DNA of 64,000 bases. Origin: Nocardioides sp. Iso805N (GTDB lineage Bacteria > Actinomycetota > Actinomycetes > Propionibacteriales > Nocardioidaceae). A model generated the notes under the pieces. That model searched no databases. It was not told the DNA's origin and saw only the letters and a list, made by a program, of their open reading frames with translations. The number at the start of each line of letters is the position of its first letter. Positions within the stretch are counted from its first letter, which is position 1. The translations under genes were made by a program, and so were the position numbers. The stretch lies in the NCBI RefSeq assembly GCF_000364605.1, contig NZ_KB822575.1, positions 296,237 through 360,236 on the forward strand, in the 5' to 3' direction. Shown here piece by piece: positions 15,826-25,351 of the stretch.

Positions 15826-16536
15826 TCACAGCAGCGCCGCCGCGACGACCGGCAGCACGAGGCAGGTCAGCAGCGCGGTCAGCCCCATGCTCAGCCCAGC
15901 GAATGCGCCCTCGGCGGCATCGTCGTGGAGCGCCCGCGACGTACCGATCCCGTGCGAGACGGCCCCCAGAGCCAACCCCCGGGCGCGATGGTCGCGGATC
16001 CGCAGCAGGTCGAGCACCGTCGGCCCGGCGACCGCACCGAGCGTGCCGACCAGGATCGCGAAGACCGCCGCGAGCGCGGGGATGCCGTCGAAGCGGTCGG
16101 CGAGGGCGATCGCCACGGGCGTCGTGGTCGCCTTCGGCGCCATCGTGCGGGCGAGCGTCTCGCCACCGCCACACCATTCCACCAGCAGGATCCCGCCCGC
16201 GGTGGAGACGACCGTGCCTGCCAGGAGTCCCAGCAGCATCGGTACGGCGAGGCCACGCAGCCGGCGGCTCTGGCGGTGCAGCGGGATCGCCAGCGCGACG
16301 GTCGCCGGACCGAGGAAGAAAGCGATCAGTCCGGTTGCCGAGCGATATACGGCATAGCTCGTCCCGGTGGCCTCGATCGCGACGCAGACGATCACCAGCG
16401 CGACCAGTACCGGCTGAGCGAGCGGGTGACCGGTTCGGGCGCGCAGGCGCCGGCCGAGCTCGTAGGCGGCGAGCGTGAGCACCAGCCACGGCAGCGGGGA
16501 GGTGTGCAGCCACACCCAGGTCGCGTGCAGCCTCAC
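15826..16536 (-). CDS. LrgB/CidB family membrane protein
   Basis: This 236-residue protein has about seven membrane segments. It shows the LrgB motifs GPATVALAIPLHRQ, APKATTTPVAIALADRF and the late SHGIGTSRAL. The family controls murein hydrolase export or transports small organic acids. The GTG start overlaps the stop of the LrgA-like gene by 4 bases (GTGA), consistent with a two-subunit complex. Confidence 0.85.
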   Translation of the reverse strand: MRLHATWVWLHTSPLPWLVLTLAAYELGRRLRARTGHPLAQPVLVALVIVCVAIEATGTSYAVYRSATGLIAFFLGPATVALAIPLHRQSRRLRGLAVPMLLGLLAGTVVSTAGGILLVEWCGGGETLARTMAPKATTTPVAIALADRFDGIPALAAVFAILVGTLGAVAGPTVLDLLRIRDHRARGLALGAVSHGIGTSRALHDDAAEGAFAGLSMGLTALLTCLVLPVVAAALL

Positions 16537-16910
16537 TCGACCTCCTCCGGCACGGCCCCGCCCGTTGTCGCGCGACCACGCACCAGCAGCGTGACGATCC
16601 AGCCGACCGATGCGAGCGCCACCAGCCAGGTGCCGAGCAGGCCCACCGCGATCGGCAACGCGTGCTGGCGCAGCAGTGTCAGGTAGACGACCACCCCGGC
16701 TCCCGCCGGCACGAAGAAAAGCTGCAGGTGCGAGAGCAGGAAGTCACCGGCGCGCACCACCGGGCTGTCGTCACCGACCCGGCGCCAGCGCAGCACCACG
16801 AAGAGGAGCACCATCCCTACGACGGCGCCGGGGATCGGCGCGTCGGTCAGCCGGACCACGATCTCGCCGGCGAGCTGACAGGCCAGCAACCAGAGCAGGC
16901 CGACGATCAC
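16533..16910 (-). CDS. LrgA/CidA family membrane protein
   Basis: The protein has 125 residues from the GTG at 16910, with four membrane segments. It has VIVGLLWLLACQLAGEIVV, the IPGAVVGMVLLFVVL block and FFVPAGAGVVVYL, all typical of the holin-like LrgA subunit. The reading frame continues much further upstream but only as a shadow of the ROK gene, whose stop is 8 bases away. The gene is probably co-transcribed with the ROK regulator and the LrgB-like gene. Confidence 0.85.
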   Translation of the reverse strand: MIVGLLWLLACQLAGEIVVRLTDAPIPGAVVGMVLLFVVLRWRRVGDDSPVVRAGDFLLSHLQLFFVPAGAGVVVYLTLLRQHALPIAVGLLGTWLVALASVGWIVTLLVRGRATTGGAVPEEVE

Positions 16911-16917
16911 GAGCCGC

Positions 16918-18102
16918 TCAGTCGTCGGTGCTGTCGATGGTCCCGAGCCGCTGGTCCACGCTGCCCGGCGCCAGGATGTGGTCGATGGCCAGCGCTGCGC
17001 AGCCCACCAGGCCGGAGGAGTCGCCGTGGATGGCCGGCACGAAGCGGAGGTCGCGGGTGGCCAGCGCGGTCGAGCGGGCATAGACGCTCTCCCGCACACC
17101 GGCGGTGTAGAGATCGAAGGCCTGGCCCATGTCGCCGCCGACCACGACCACCTCGGGGTTGAGCAGGTTGATCGCGATCGCGAGCAGCTCGCCGAGGTGT
17201 CGCCCGGACTCGCGCAGCAGCCCACGGGCGACGGCGTCGCCGGCCAGGGCCGAGGCGACCAGGTCACGGACGTGACCGGCCGGGACCCCCGAGTCGACCA
17301 GCTTGGCGACCAGAGCCCAGCCTGCGGCGACGGTCTCCAGGCAGCCGTTGGAGCCGCAGCGACACGGCAGGTCGCCGGCGGCGTCGAGGCGGGTGTGGCC
17401 GATCTCACCGGCGGCGCCGATCGCACCGGCCAGGATCTGCCCGTCCGCGATGACGCCGAGGCCGAGGCCGGTCGAGGCCTTCACCACCAGCGCGTTGCGC
17501 GGCTTGGGCCCGGGCCCGAACAGCTCGGAGCGCGCCAGCACGTCGGCGTCGTTGGCCAAGAAGATCGGCGCGTCGGCGACCTCCTTGAAGTAAGGCGCCA
17601 GCTCGACCCCGTCCCAGCCGCCCATCACCGGCGAGTCAACGCTCACGCAGCGGACCGGGTCCACCACGCCGGGCAGGCTCATCCCGATGCCGAGCACCGG
17701 CGGCTCGACGGTGGCAAGCATGGCGGTGAGCCGCTCGGCCAGCTGCGGCATCAGCTCCTCGGCGGCGATGCCGACGCCGTGGTCCCGGGTGTCACCCGCC
17801 AGCTCGCGGCCCTGCAGGTCGAAGATCGCCAGCTGGCTGCGGCTGCGGCCGACGGCCACGCCGAGCACGACGCCCGCGTCGTGGTTGAAGACCAGCGCCC
17901 CGGGGGGACGGCCACCGGTGGAGGCCAGCTCCTCACCGAGCACGAGCAGGCCGGCGTCGAGGAGTGCGGAAACCCTCGCCACCACCGCCGTACGGGAGAG
18001 GCCGGTCAATCGACGCAGGTCGGTACGGGTGCTCGCCTGGCCCGTACGGACCAGCTCGAGCAGCTCACCGGCAGTTGCCATCTCGGACATGCGGGGGATC
18101 AT
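16918..18102 (-). CDS. ROK family transcriptional regulator
   Basis: The protein has 394 residues from the ATG at 18102; starts at 18123, 18090 and 18081 are possible. The N-terminus is a winged helix-turn-helix (ELLELVRTGQASTRTDLRRL, TGLSRTAVVARVSALLDAG). The rest is a ROK sugar-kinase fold with GLGLGVIADG, GEIGHTR and the zinc motif CRCGSNGCLE. It is divergent from zwf-edd-eda with a 73-base AT-rich gap, so it is the likely sugar-responsive repressor of the Entner-Doudoroff operon. Regulation is inferred from position. Confidence 0.85.
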   Translation of the reverse strand: MIPRMSEMATAGELLELVRTGQASTRTDLRRLTGLSRTAVVARVSALLDAGLLVLGEELASTGGRPPGALVFNHDAGVVLGVAVGRSRSQLAIFDLQGRELAGDTRDHGVGIAAEELMPQLAERLTAMLATVEPPVLGIGMSLPGVVDPVRCVSVDSPVMGGWDGVELAPYFKEVADAPIFLANDADVLARSELFGPGPKPRNALVVKASTGLGLGVIADGQILAGAIGAAGEIGHTRLDAAGDLPCRCGSNGCLETVAAGWALVAKLVDSGVPAGHVRDLVASALAGDAVARGLLRESGRHLGELLAIAINLLNPEVVVVGGDMGQAFDLYTAGVRESVYARSTALATRDLRFVPAIHGDSSGLVGCAALAIDHILAPGSVDQRLGTIDSTDD

Positions 18103-18175
18103 AGAGGGATACTTATGTCGCAAAAAAACCGATGTCCTGCTTGTATCGATCCAAAATCAGTGGGACCGTAATCAC
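18103..18175. promoter_or_regulatory. Divergent promoter region, ROK gene / zwf operon
   Basis: This 73-base stretch is strikingly AT-rich, with a run of seven A at 18122-18128. GATAC (18108-18112) and GTATC (18143-18147) form inverted half-sites 30 bases apart, a plausible ROK operator. No clear -35/-10 pair could be fixed. Confidence 0.45.
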
Positions 18176-19657
18176 ATGCATCTGCCAGAGGCCTGTGACT
18201 TCGTCGTCTTCGGTGGCACGGGCGACCTCGCGCTGCGTAAGTTGCTGCCCGCGCTCTACCAATGCGTCGTCGAGGACCGGCTGCCCGCCGACACCCGCGT
18301 CATCGCCGTCTCGCGTAGTGAGCTGGACGACGACGCCTATCGCTCGCAGGTGCGGCTCGCCCTCGCCGAGCACGTCTCCCCCGAGCACCACGACCTCGGC
18401 GCCGTCGAGCGCCTTCTCTCCCAGCTGCACCACGTCGCCGTCGACGTCGAGGACGACCACGACTGGCACACGCTCTTCGGCATGCTCAAGGACCGGCCGG
18501 GCGCCGAGAACACCGTCCGGATCTTCTACCTGGCCGTGGCGCCGTCGCTGTTCGGGCCCATCTGCCGTCACCTGGGCCAGGGCGGGCTGGCCGATGCGCC
18601 CGCACGCGTGGTGCTGGAGAAGCCGATCGGGCACGACCTCGCCTCGGCACGCGCGGTCAACGACGTGGTCGGCAGCGTCTTCGACGAGTCCCAGATCTTC
18701 CGCATCGACCACTACCTGGGCAAGGAGTCGGTGCAGAACCTGCTGGTCACCCGCTTCGCCAATACCTTCCTCGAGCCGCTGTGGAACAGCCACTCGATCG
18801 ATCACGTCCAGATCACCGTCAGCGAGACCCTCGGCGCCGGCGCGCGGGCCGGCTACTACGACCGCTCCGGAGCCATGCGCGACATGGTGCAGAACCACCT
18901 GCTCCAGCTGCTGTGCCTGGTCGCGATGGAGCCACCGATCGAGATCGGTGGCGGGCGTGAGGACGTCCGCGACGAGAAGCTCAAGGTCCTCCAGGCGCTG
19001 CGGCCGATGCGGCCCGAGGACGTCGACCGCGACACCGTCCGCGGTCGCTACGCCGCCGGCTGGGTCGCGGGCCAGCCCGTCCCCGGGTACGTCGAGGAGC
19101 TCGGCGAGGCAGGCCGGGACTCGCTGACCGAGACCTACGTCGCGCTGCGCGCCGAGGTGCAGAACTGGCGCTGGGCCGGCGTCCCCTTCTACCTGCGCAC
19201 CGGCAAGCGGCTGGACCGCCGCGCCTCGGAGATCGTGGTCGTGTTCAAGGATGCGCCGTACGACCCGTTCCGCCAGCGCGAGGGAGCCACCGAGCCCAAC
19301 CGGCTCACCATCCAGGTGCAGCCCGAGGAGGGCATGCGCATCCACCTCAACGCCAAGGAGCCGGGCCCCGGCGGCTACCGGCTCAAGCCCGTCTCGCTGG
19401 ACCTGAGCTACGCGAACGCCTTCGACAAGCGCTCCCCCGACGCCTACGAGCGGCTGCTCATGGACGTCATCCGCGGCAACATGACGCTCTTCATGCGGCG
19501 CGACGAGGTCGAGGCCGCCTGGGCGTGGTGCGAGCCGATCCTGCGGCACTGGGAGTCCTCCGCGATGCCGCCCAAGACCTACCCGGCCGGTTCGGCCGGA
19601 CCGACCGCCTCGTTCACGCTCATCGAGCGTGACGGCCGATCCTGGCAGGAGTCCTGA
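18176..19657 (+). CDS. zwf: Glucose-6-phosphate 1-dehydrogenase
   Basis: This 493-residue enzyme oxidises glucose-6-phosphate to 6-phosphogluconolactone. It has the Rossmann motif [18 protein letters not shown] at the N-terminus, the [11 protein letters not shown] block and the active-site signature [13 protein letters not shown]. The ATG at 18176 begins exactly at the conserved N-terminal strand. The stop is followed one base later by the edd start, with AGGAG inside the zwf 3' end serving as ribosome site. First gene of an Entner-Doudoroff operon. Confidence 0.95.
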   Translation: MHLPEACDFVVFGGTGDLALRKLLPALYQCVVEDRLPADTRVIAVSRSELDDDAYRSQVRLALAEHVSPEHHDLGAVERLLSQLHHVAVDVEDDHDWHTLFGMLKDRPGAENTVRIFYLAVAPSLFGPICRHLGQGGLADAPARVVLEKPIGHDLASARAVNDVVGSVFDESQIFRIDHYLGKESVQNLLVTRFANTFLEPLWNSHSIDHVQITVSETLGAGARAGYYDRSGAMRDMVQNHLLQLLCLVAMEPPIEIGGGREDVRDEKLKVLQALRPMRPEDVDRDTVRGRYAAGWVAGQPVPGYVEELGEAGRDSLTETYVALRAEVQNWRWAGVPFYLRTGKRLDRRASEIVVVFKDAPYDPFRQREGATEPNRLTIQVQPEEGMRIHLNAKEPGPGGYRLKPVSLDLSYANAFDKRSPDAYERLLMDVIRGNMTLFMRRDEVEAAWAWCEPILRHWESSAMPPKTYPAGSAGPTASFTLIERDGRSWQES

Positions 19658-19658
19658 C

Positions 19659-21536
19659 ATGACCACTCCCCCGAGCTCGACACCGCTGCATCCCACCATC
19701 GCCGCGGTCACCGACCGCCTGATCGAGCGCTCCGCCGGCACGCGTACGGCGTACCTCGCACGCCTCCGTGCCGCCGCCGAGGAGGGGCCCGCCCGCGGAC
19801 GACTGGGCTGCGCCAACCTCGCGCACGGCTTCGCCGCCGCCGACGCGGGCGACAAGGAGATGCTCAAGCTCACCACCCGCGGCGCCGGTGCCAAGCCGAA
19901 CGTCGCGATCGTGACCTCCTACAACGACATGCTCTCCGCGCACGCCCCCTACGCGGACTACCCGCCGGTGCTGAAGAAGGCCGTGCTGCGGGCGGGCGGC
20001 ATCGCCCAGGTCGCCGGCGGCGTGCCGGCGATGTGCGACGGCATCACCCAGGGCCGTGCGGGCATGGAGCTGTCCCTCTTCTCCCGCGACGTGATCGCGA
20101 TGTCCGCGGCGATCGCGCTCTCGCACGACATGTTCGACGGCGCGCTGATGCTCGGCGTGTGCGACAAGATCGTGCCCGGCCTGATGATCGGCTCGCTCTC
20201 CTTCGGCCACCTGCCGATGGTCTTCGTGCCCGCCGGGCCGATGAAGTCGGGGCTGCCGAACGGCGAGAAGGCGAAGGTCCGCCAGCTGCACGCAGAGGGC
20301 AAGGTCGGCCGCGAGGAACTGCTCGAGGCCGAGTCCGCGTCGTACCACTCCCGCGGCACCTGCACGTTCTACGGCACCGCCAACTCCAACCAGCTGGTGA
20401 TGGAGGTGATGGGTCTGCACCTGCCCGGCGCGTCCTTCACCAACCCCGACACCGGCCTGCGCGACGCGCTGACCCGCGCCGCCGCGACGCGGGTGACCGA
20501 GCTGACCCTCCAGGGCGGCCCCGGCATCGGCGAGCTGGTCGACGAGCGCGCCATCGTCAACGCCTGCATCGCGCTGCTCGCCTCGGGCGGCTCGACCAAC
20601 CACACCATGCACCTGGTCGCGATGGCGCGCGCCGCCGGCATCCAGCTGACCTGGGACGACCTCACCCAGCTCTCCGCCGTGGTGCCGCTGCTGGCCCGGG
20701 TCTACCCCAACGGCTCGGCCGACGTGAACCACTTCCACGCCGCCGGCGGCATCGCGTTCCTGATCCACACCCTGCTCGAGCACGGCCTGATCCACGAGGA
20801 CGTCGAGACGATCATGGGACGCGGCCTCTCGCGCTACTGCGTCGAGCCGGTGCTCGACGCCTCCGGCGAGGTGGTCTGGCGCGACGGTCCGAGCCAGTCG
20901 TACGACGAGGCGGTGCTGCGGCCGGCCTCCGACCCGTTCCAGGCCGACGGTGGCCTGCGGGTGCTGCACGGCGAGCTCGGCACGGCCGTCATCAAGACCT
21001 CGGCCGTCGCTGCCGAGCACCGCGTCGTCACCGCCCCGGCGGTGGTCTTCGACGACCAGGCGCACTTCCTCGCGGCGTTCGCCGAGGGTCGCTTCGACCA
21101 CGACCTGGTCGCGGTGATCCGCTACCAGGGACCGGCTGCCAACGGCATGCCGGAGCTGCACAAGCTCACCCCTGCCCTCGGCGTACTGCAGGATCGTGGG
21201 CACCGTGTCGCCATCGTCACCGACGGGCGGATGTCGGGCGCGTCGGGCAAGGTCCCGGCCGCGATCCACGTCACGCCGGAGGCGGCCCTCGGCGGCCCGC
21301 TGGCCCGGGTGCAGGATGGCGACGTGATCACCGTCGACGCCGTGAACGGGACACTGTCGATCGCCGTGGATGCCGGGGAGTTCGCCCGCCGCGAAGCCAC
21401 CGGCAGCGCGCCGCTCGACGTCACCGGCACCGGCCGCGAGCTGTTCGCGTCCTTCCGGGCCGCGGTCGGCTCGGCCGACACCGGCGCCTCCGTCTTCCCC
21501 CTCCTCACCGCTACCCAGGAGCCCTCCCTTGTCTGA
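19659..21536 (+). CDS. edd: Phosphogluconate dehydratase
   Basis: This 625-residue IlvD/Edd enzyme converts 6-phosphogluconate to 2-keto-3-deoxy-6-phosphogluconate. Iron-sulfur cysteines are in [24 protein letters not shown] and [15 protein letters not shown]. The [11 protein letters not shown] and [13 protein letters not shown] blocks are also conserved. The length and these motifs favour Edd over dihydroxyacid dehydratase, and its place between zwf and eda settles it. The ATG at 19659 is preceded by AGGAG. Confidence 0.95.
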   Translation: MTTPPSSTPLHPTIAAVTDRLIERSAGTRTAYLARLRAAAEEGPARGRLGCANLAHGFAAADAGDKEMLKLTTRGAGAKPNVAIVTSYNDMLSAHAPYADYPPVLKKAVLRAGGIAQVAGGVPAMCDGITQGRAGMELSLFSRDVIAMSAAIALSHDMFDGALMLGVCDKIVPGLMIGSLSFGHLPMVFVPAGPMKSGLPNGEKAKVRQLHAEGKVGREELLEAESASYHSRGTCTFYGTANSNQLVMEVMGLHLPGASFTNPDTGLRDALTRAAATRVTELTLQGGPGIGELVDERAIVNACIALLASGGSTNHTMHLVAMARAAGIQLTWDDLTQLSAVVPLLARVYPNGSADVNHFHAAGGIAFLIHTLLEHGLIHEDVETIMGRGLSRYCVEPVLDASGEVVWRDGPSQSYDEAVLRPASDPFQADGGLRVLHGELGTAVIKTSAVAAEHRVVTAPAVVFDDQAHFLAAFAEGRFDHDLVAVIRYQGPAANGMPELHKLTPALGVLQDRGHRVAIVTDGRMSGASGKVPAAIHVTPEAALGGPLARVQDGDVITVDAVNGTLSIAVDAGEFARREATGSAPLDVTGTGRELFASFRAAVGSADTGASVFPLLTATQEPSLV

Positions 21537-22146
21537 GTCCTTGCTCTCGCTCTCGCCCGTCATCCCGGTCGTCGTGGTCGACTCGGCCGAGCAGGGCGTC
21601 GGCGTCGCTCGGGCGCTGGTCGCCGGCGGCATCAAGGTGATCGAGCTGACGCTGCGCACCGACGCCGCGCTGGACGCGATCCGTGCCATCGCCGCCGAGG
21701 TGCCCGACATCGTCGTCGGTGCCGGGACCGTCACCACGCCGGCGAGGGCCAAGCTGGCAGCCGAGGCGGGCTCGAAGTTCCTGGTCTCACCGGGCCTGAC
21801 GCCGTCGCTGCTGAAGGCGATGGCCGACACCGGCCTGCCGTTCCTGCCCGGTACGGCGACGGTCTCCGAGGTGCTGTCGGTGCTGGAGGCGGGCTACACC
21901 GAGATGAAGTTCTTCCCGGCCGAGGCATCGGGCGGCGTCGCCTACCTGGGCTCGCTGCCGACCGTGACTCCGGACGCCCGCTTCTGCCCGACCGGCGGGA
22001 TCCGGCTCACGACCGCGCCCGACTACCTGAAGCTGGCCAATGTCGGCTGCGTCGGCGGCACCTGGCTGACCCCGGCCGACGCGCTGGCCACGGGCGACTG
22101 GGACCGGGTCACCGCACTGGCTGCTGAGGCTGCGGCGCTGGGCTGA
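21529..22146 (+). CDS. eda: KDPG aldolase
   Basis: This 205-residue class I aldolase splits 2-keto-3-deoxy-6-phosphogluconate into pyruvate and glyceraldehyde 3-phosphate. It has VIELTLRT with the catalytic Glu, [19 protein letters not shown], and the Schiff-base lysine in [11 protein letters not shown], followed by CPTGGIRL. The TTG at 21529 is chosen as start because AGGAG lies 7 bases upstream and no ATG or GTG precedes the conserved core. It overlaps edd by 8 bases. Confidence 0.93.
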   Translation: MSESLLSLSPVIPVVVVDSAEQGVGVARALVAGGIKVIELTLRTDAALDAIRAIAAEVPDIVVGAGTVTTPARAKLAAEAGSKFLVSPGLTPSLLKAMADTGLPFLPGTATVSEVLSVLEAGYTEMKFFPAEASGGVAYLGSLPTVTPDARFCPTGGIRLTTAPDYLKLANVGCVGGTWLTPADALATGDWDRVTALAAEAAALG

Positions 22147-22155
22147 GGCTGGCTC

Positions 22156-22254
22156 GGGGTAACACGACGTTCGGTGGGAGTAGCAGCACGTCTGGACGTG
22201 CTGCTACTCAGGTGGACAGCGTGTTACTCCTAGAAACAGCGTGTTACTCCCCCG
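22156..22254. repeat. GGGGTAACACG-bounded palindromic element, copy 2
   Basis: The same plan as the element at 15695: GGGGTAACACG at the left, a long hairpin (15-base arms 22178-22192 and 22195-22209, two-base loop), then CAGCGTGTTAC units at 22217 and 22237, again 20 bases apart, ending TCCCC. The hairpin sequence is unrelated to that of copy 1, yet equally perfect. It fills the gap between the convergent eda and tag genes. Confidence 0.85.
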
Positions 22255-22264
22255 CGGTCTGACG

Positions 22265-22822
22265 TCAGACGCCGGCGCGGAAGCACCCCGGCAGGTGCGG
22301 GTCGAAGATCCCGATCGCCTGCATGAGGGCATACATCGTCGTCGGCCCGACGAAGACGAAGCCGCGCTTCTTCAGCGCCTTGGACAGGGCGAGCGACTCG
22401 GGCGAGGTGGTGGCCGCGTGGTCGACGGGGCCATCGGGGGCGTGCGCCAGCACCAGCGCCTCGAGACCCTCGGCCTCGCGCAGGGCGACGGTGGCACGGG
22501 CGTTGGTGATGGTCGCGCTGATCTTGAGCCGGTTGCGGACGATGCCGGCGTCGCTCATCAGCCGGGTGTGGTCCTCGTCGGTGAAGGCCGCGACAGCCTC
22601 GGCGTCGAAGTCGCAGAACGCCTTGCGGAAGGCCGGTCGCTTGGCCAGGATCGTCGACCACGACAGCCCGGACTGGAACGCCTCCAGGGTCAGCCGCTCG
22701 AAGTAGGACGCCTCGCCGCTGGTCCGCACGCCCCACTCGGTGTCGTGATAGTCCCGCATCGGCCCCGGGCCGCCGGCCCACGCGCAGCGACCGATGCCGT
22801 CCTCACCCTGCACTGCCTCCAT
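22265..22822 (-). CDS. tag: DNA-3-methyladenine glycosylase I
   Basis: This 185-residue base-excision enzyme removes 3-methyladenine from DNA. Zinc and active-site features are visible: GRCAWAGG at the N-terminus, YHDTEWGV, SGLSWSTILAKRPAFRKAF and the C-terminal FVFVGPTTMYALMQAIGIFD. The ATG at 22822 is chosen; an ATG at 22831 is equally possible. The reading frame extends far upstream only as a shadow of the next gene. Confidence 0.93.
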   Translation of the reverse strand: MEAVQGEDGIGRCAWAGGPGPMRDYHDTEWGVRTSGEASYFERLTLEAFQSGLSWSTILAKRPAFRKAFCDFDAEAVAAFTDEDHTRLMSDAGIVRNRLKISATITNARATVALREAEGLEALVLAHAPDGPVDHAATTSPESLALSKALKKRGFVFVGPTTMYALMQAIGIFDPHLPGCFRAGV

Positions 22823-22880
22823 GGCACCCATCCTGCCGGAGACCACTGACAGTCCGTGGCCTCCGGCGTACGGGAGAGGG

Positions 22881-23741
22881 TCAGCCGGCGATCGCGTCCA
22901 GCTCCGCGACCGCATCGGCGGGCAGCTCGAGCCGGGCTCCGGCGACGTTCTCGCGCAGGTGTGCGACCGAGGAGGTGCCGGGGATGAGCAGGATGTTCGG
23001 CGAGCGCTGCAGCAGCCACGCCTGCGCCACCGACAGCGGCGTCGCGTCGAGCCGCTTCGCGACCACGTCGAGGGCGTCGGACTGCAGCGGTGAGAAGCCA
23101 CCGAGCGGGAAGTAGGGCACGAACGCGATGCCCTGCTCGGCGGTGAGGTCGACCAGCGCGTCGTCGACGCGGTGCGCGAGGTTGTAGAAGTTCTGCACGC
23201 ACACCACCGGCGCGATCTGCTGGGCCTCGGCGAGCTGCTCGGCGTTGACCGTGCTCAGCCCGAGGTGCCGGATCAGGCCCTGCTCGCGCAGCTCGGCCAG
23301 GGCCTCGAACATCTCCGCGATCGAGCCCGGCTCGGCCGCGTCGAGGCCGCCGACCCGCAGGTTGACCACGTCGATGACGTCGCGTCCGAGGTGCTCGAGG
23401 TTGTCGTGCACCTGCTGACGCAGCTCGTCGGGGGTGCGGGCGTGCGGCCAGCCACCCTCCGCATCGCGACGGGCGCCGACCTTGGTCACGATCACCAGGT
23501 CCTCCGGGTACGGCGCCAGCGCCTCGCGGATGATCTCGTTGGTCACCACCGGTCCGTAGAAGTCAGCGGTGTCGATGTGCCGGATGCCCAGCTCGACGGC
23601 GGTGCGCAGCACGGCGATGGCCTCGTCGCGGTCACGGGGCGGCCCGAACACTCCGGGGCCGGCGAGCTGCATCGCGCCGTACCCGACGCGGGGGACGGTG
23701 AGGTCGCCGAGGGAGAAGGTTCCACCAAGTTCGTCTGCCAT
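22881..23741 (-). CDS. Aldo/keto reductase
   Basis: This 286-residue NADPH-dependent TIM-barrel oxidoreductase has the catalytic Asp-Tyr pair in HIDTADFYGP, the lysine in VIVTKVGARR, and the later GLSTVNAEQL and IPGTSSVAHLREN blocks. It is closest to the general stress or aldehyde-reducing group; the substrate is unknown. It is divergent from an XRE regulator with a 101-base gap, and this arrangement suggests direct control. Confidence 0.9.
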   Translation of the reverse strand: MADELGGTFSLGDLTVPRVGYGAMQLAGPGVFGPPRDRDEAIAVLRTAVELGIRHIDTADFYGPVVTNEIIREALAPYPEDLVIVTKVGARRDAEGGWPHARTPDELRQQVHDNLEHLGRDVIDVVNLRVGGLDAAEPGSIAEMFEALAELREQGLIRHLGLSTVNAEQLAEAQQIAPVVCVQNFYNLAHRVDDALVDLTAEQGIAFVPYFPLGGFSPLQSDALDVVAKRLDATPLSVAQAWLLQRSPNILLIPGTSSVAHLRENVAGARLELPADAVAELDAIAG

Positions 23742-23842
23742 GTCCCCCACCCTGCCTCGTGGGCCCTGAGCGCGGGAGTGCCCCCTCCATCCTGGGAGTG
23801 ACAGGACCAGAACGGCGTCGCTCGCATGCCTAGGCTGAGAGG

Positions 23843-24676
23843 GTGACGAACGCGCTCGGCGACTACCTGCGTGCCCGCCGTGCCCAGGTGGACCCGGCCT
23901 CGGCCGGCATCGTGGTGACCGGGATCCGCCGTACGCCGGGCCTGCGCCGCGAGGAGGTCGCCACCCTCGCCGGGATCAGCGCCGACTACTACCTGCGCCT
24001 GGAGCAGGGCCGCGACCGCAACCCGTCGCCGCAGGTGCTGGAGTCCCTGGCCCGCGTGCTCGGGCTGGATGCCACCGCCACGGCGTACCTGCTCGGGCTG
24101 CCGTCCCCGACCAGCCGGCGGCGCTCGAGCTCACCGGCGCGTCGTACGCCGCAGCAGCGGGTGCCGGTGGGCGTCCTGCAGCTGCTCGGCTCGCTGACGC
24201 TGCCCGCGTTCGTGGAGAGCCGGACCTTCGACGTACTGGCGGCCAATCCGCTCGCGCACGCGCTCTACCCGAGCATCGTCCCGGGTGCCAACCGGCTGCG
24301 CTCGACCTTCCTGGACCCCGAGGACCGCGCCCGCAACCCGCACTGGGAGCGGGACGTGGCCGGCATGGTGGCTGCCTTCCGCGCCTCCCTCGGTGCCGAG
24401 GTCGGCGACCCCGCGACCGTCACCCTGGTGGGCGAGCTCTCCCTGGCCAGCGAGCACTTCCGCGAGTTGTGGGCGCGCCACGACGTCCGCCCACTGGCGG
24501 GCGGGGTGGCCGAGCTCGAGCACCCCGCCGTGGGCCGGCTCGAGCTGCGCCGCGAGAAGCTCGGCGTCGGCGACTCGGACGGGCAGCTGCTGGTCATCTA
24601 CCACGCCGAGCCGGGCTCGGAGACGGCCCGCTCGCTGGCGCTGCTGGGGTCGTTGAGTGCTGTTGAGCTGGGATAG
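23843..24676 (+). CDS. XRE regulator with MmyB-like ligand-binding domain
   Basis: This 277-residue protein starts at a GTG. Residues 4-75 are a helix-turn-helix of the type TPGLRREEVATLAGISADYYLRLEQGR, here preceded by LGDYLRARRAQV. Residues about 110-265 are the MmyB-like PAS-fold ligand domain, with FDVLAANPLAHALYP and a late AVGRLELRREKL. Such regulators often control an adjacent divergent oxidoreductase. The stop codon TAG lies inside the first hairpin-repeat copy (24670-24736). Confidence 0.9.
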   Translation: MTNALGDYLRARRAQVDPASAGIVVTGIRRTPGLRREEVATLAGISADYYLRLEQGRDRNPSPQVLESLARVLGLDATATAYLLGLPSPTSRRRSSSPARRTPQQRVPVGVLQLLGSLTLPAFVESRTFDVLAANPLAHALYPSIVPGANRLRSTFLDPEDRARNPHWERDVAGMVAAFRASLGAEVGDPATVTLVGELSLASEHFRELWARHDVRPLAGGVAELEHPAVGRLELRREKLGVGDSDGQLLVIYHAEPGSETARSLALLGSLSAVELG

Positions 24677-24736
24677 TCCGGGGCGGAAATCAGGGGTGAC
24701 CGACCAGTAGACCTGATTTGCGCCCCGGACTATCCC
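24670..24736 (+). repeat. TAGTCCGGGGCG hairpin repeat, copy 1
   Basis: This 67-base imperfect inverted repeat has arms GATAGTCCGGGGCG-GAAATCAGG and their complement, with one G/C mismatch, and a conserved asymmetric loop (GGTGACCGACCAGTAG). It overlaps the XRE stop codon and lies between convergent genes. It would terminate the mce operon from the other side. The same element recurs at 49164 and, inverted, at 50388. Confidence 0.9.
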
Positions 24737-24745
24737 GAAATGCGA

Positions 24746-25351
24746 TCAGAGCGGCTTGAGGCCGGTGACCTTCCAGACGCCGCCGATCTTGGTGGCATCC
24801 ACACTGATCTGTGCCGCCGAGACGCTGGCCTCGCTGTCGGTCTTGCGCTGCGAGGACTGATCCAGGAAGACCAGGAGAGTGGCGGTCGAGTCGGTCAGCG
24901 TCTTCACCGCGGCGCTCTGCACCTGGGCGCTGAGCACCAGCTGCTGGCCCGGCGCCTTCGCCTGCAGTGTCTTGAACAGCGTGTCGTACTGCGACCGGGC
25001 CTGCCCCGCGAGCAGCTTGGCCGCCGCGTCCTGGGTCGTGGTCGGGTCGGCGTAGTCGTAGCTGAAGACCTTGACCATTGCCTGCGAGACCTGTGACTGC
25101 ACCTCGGCCGTCGCTGTCGCGTCGACCAGGGCGTGGTTGCGGGACGCGTCGTCGGAGCGCAGGCTGTGCGCCTGCCAGAAGCCGACGATCCCGACCGCGA
25201 GCATCACCGCGGCGGCGACCAGCGCCACCCACTGCAGCAGCCGGCGGCGCAGTCGGCGGCGCAGTCGGCTCGCCTCGACAGGCTCGGCGGACGGGCTCGA
25301 CGCCTCGACAGGGTCGGCGGACATGTTCATGGGGCTCGCTTCCGTGCTCAT
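24746..25351 (-). CDS. Mce-associated membrane protein (last gene of mce operon)
   Basis: This 201-residue protein has a short cytosolic N-terminus, one membrane segment (WVALVAAAVMLAVGIVGFW), and a periplasm-side domain typical of Mce-associated (Mas) proteins, ending in GVWKVTGLKPL. The N-terminal SADPVEASSPSAEPVEAS is encoded by copies of the dispersed CTCGACAGGCTCGG repeat. The start overlaps the upstream gene by 4 bases. Mas proteins stabilise or assist Mce transporter assembly. Confidence 0.85.
   Translation of the reverse strand: MSTEASPMNMSADPVEASSPSAEPVEASRLRRRLRRRLLQWVALVAAAVMLAVGIVGFWQAHSLRSDDASRNHALVDATATAEVQSQVSQAMVKVFSYDYADPTTTQDAAAKLLAGQARSQYDTLFKTLQAKAPGQQLVLSAQVQSAAVKTLTDSTATLLVFLDQSSQRKTDSEASVSAAQISVDATKIGGVWKVTGLKPL

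Noticed and set aside
16911..17426. N-terminal extension of the LrgA-like protein to 17426
   Set aside because: The extension overlaps the ROK gene in another frame. The GTG at 16910 directly precedes the first membrane segment.
18115..18171. Short frame ATGTCGCAA... upstream of zwf as a leader peptide
   Set aside because: Only 18 codons, no ribosome site, and it lies in the divergent promoter region. The TACTTATG resemblance to the DUF6907 sites is a single short match.
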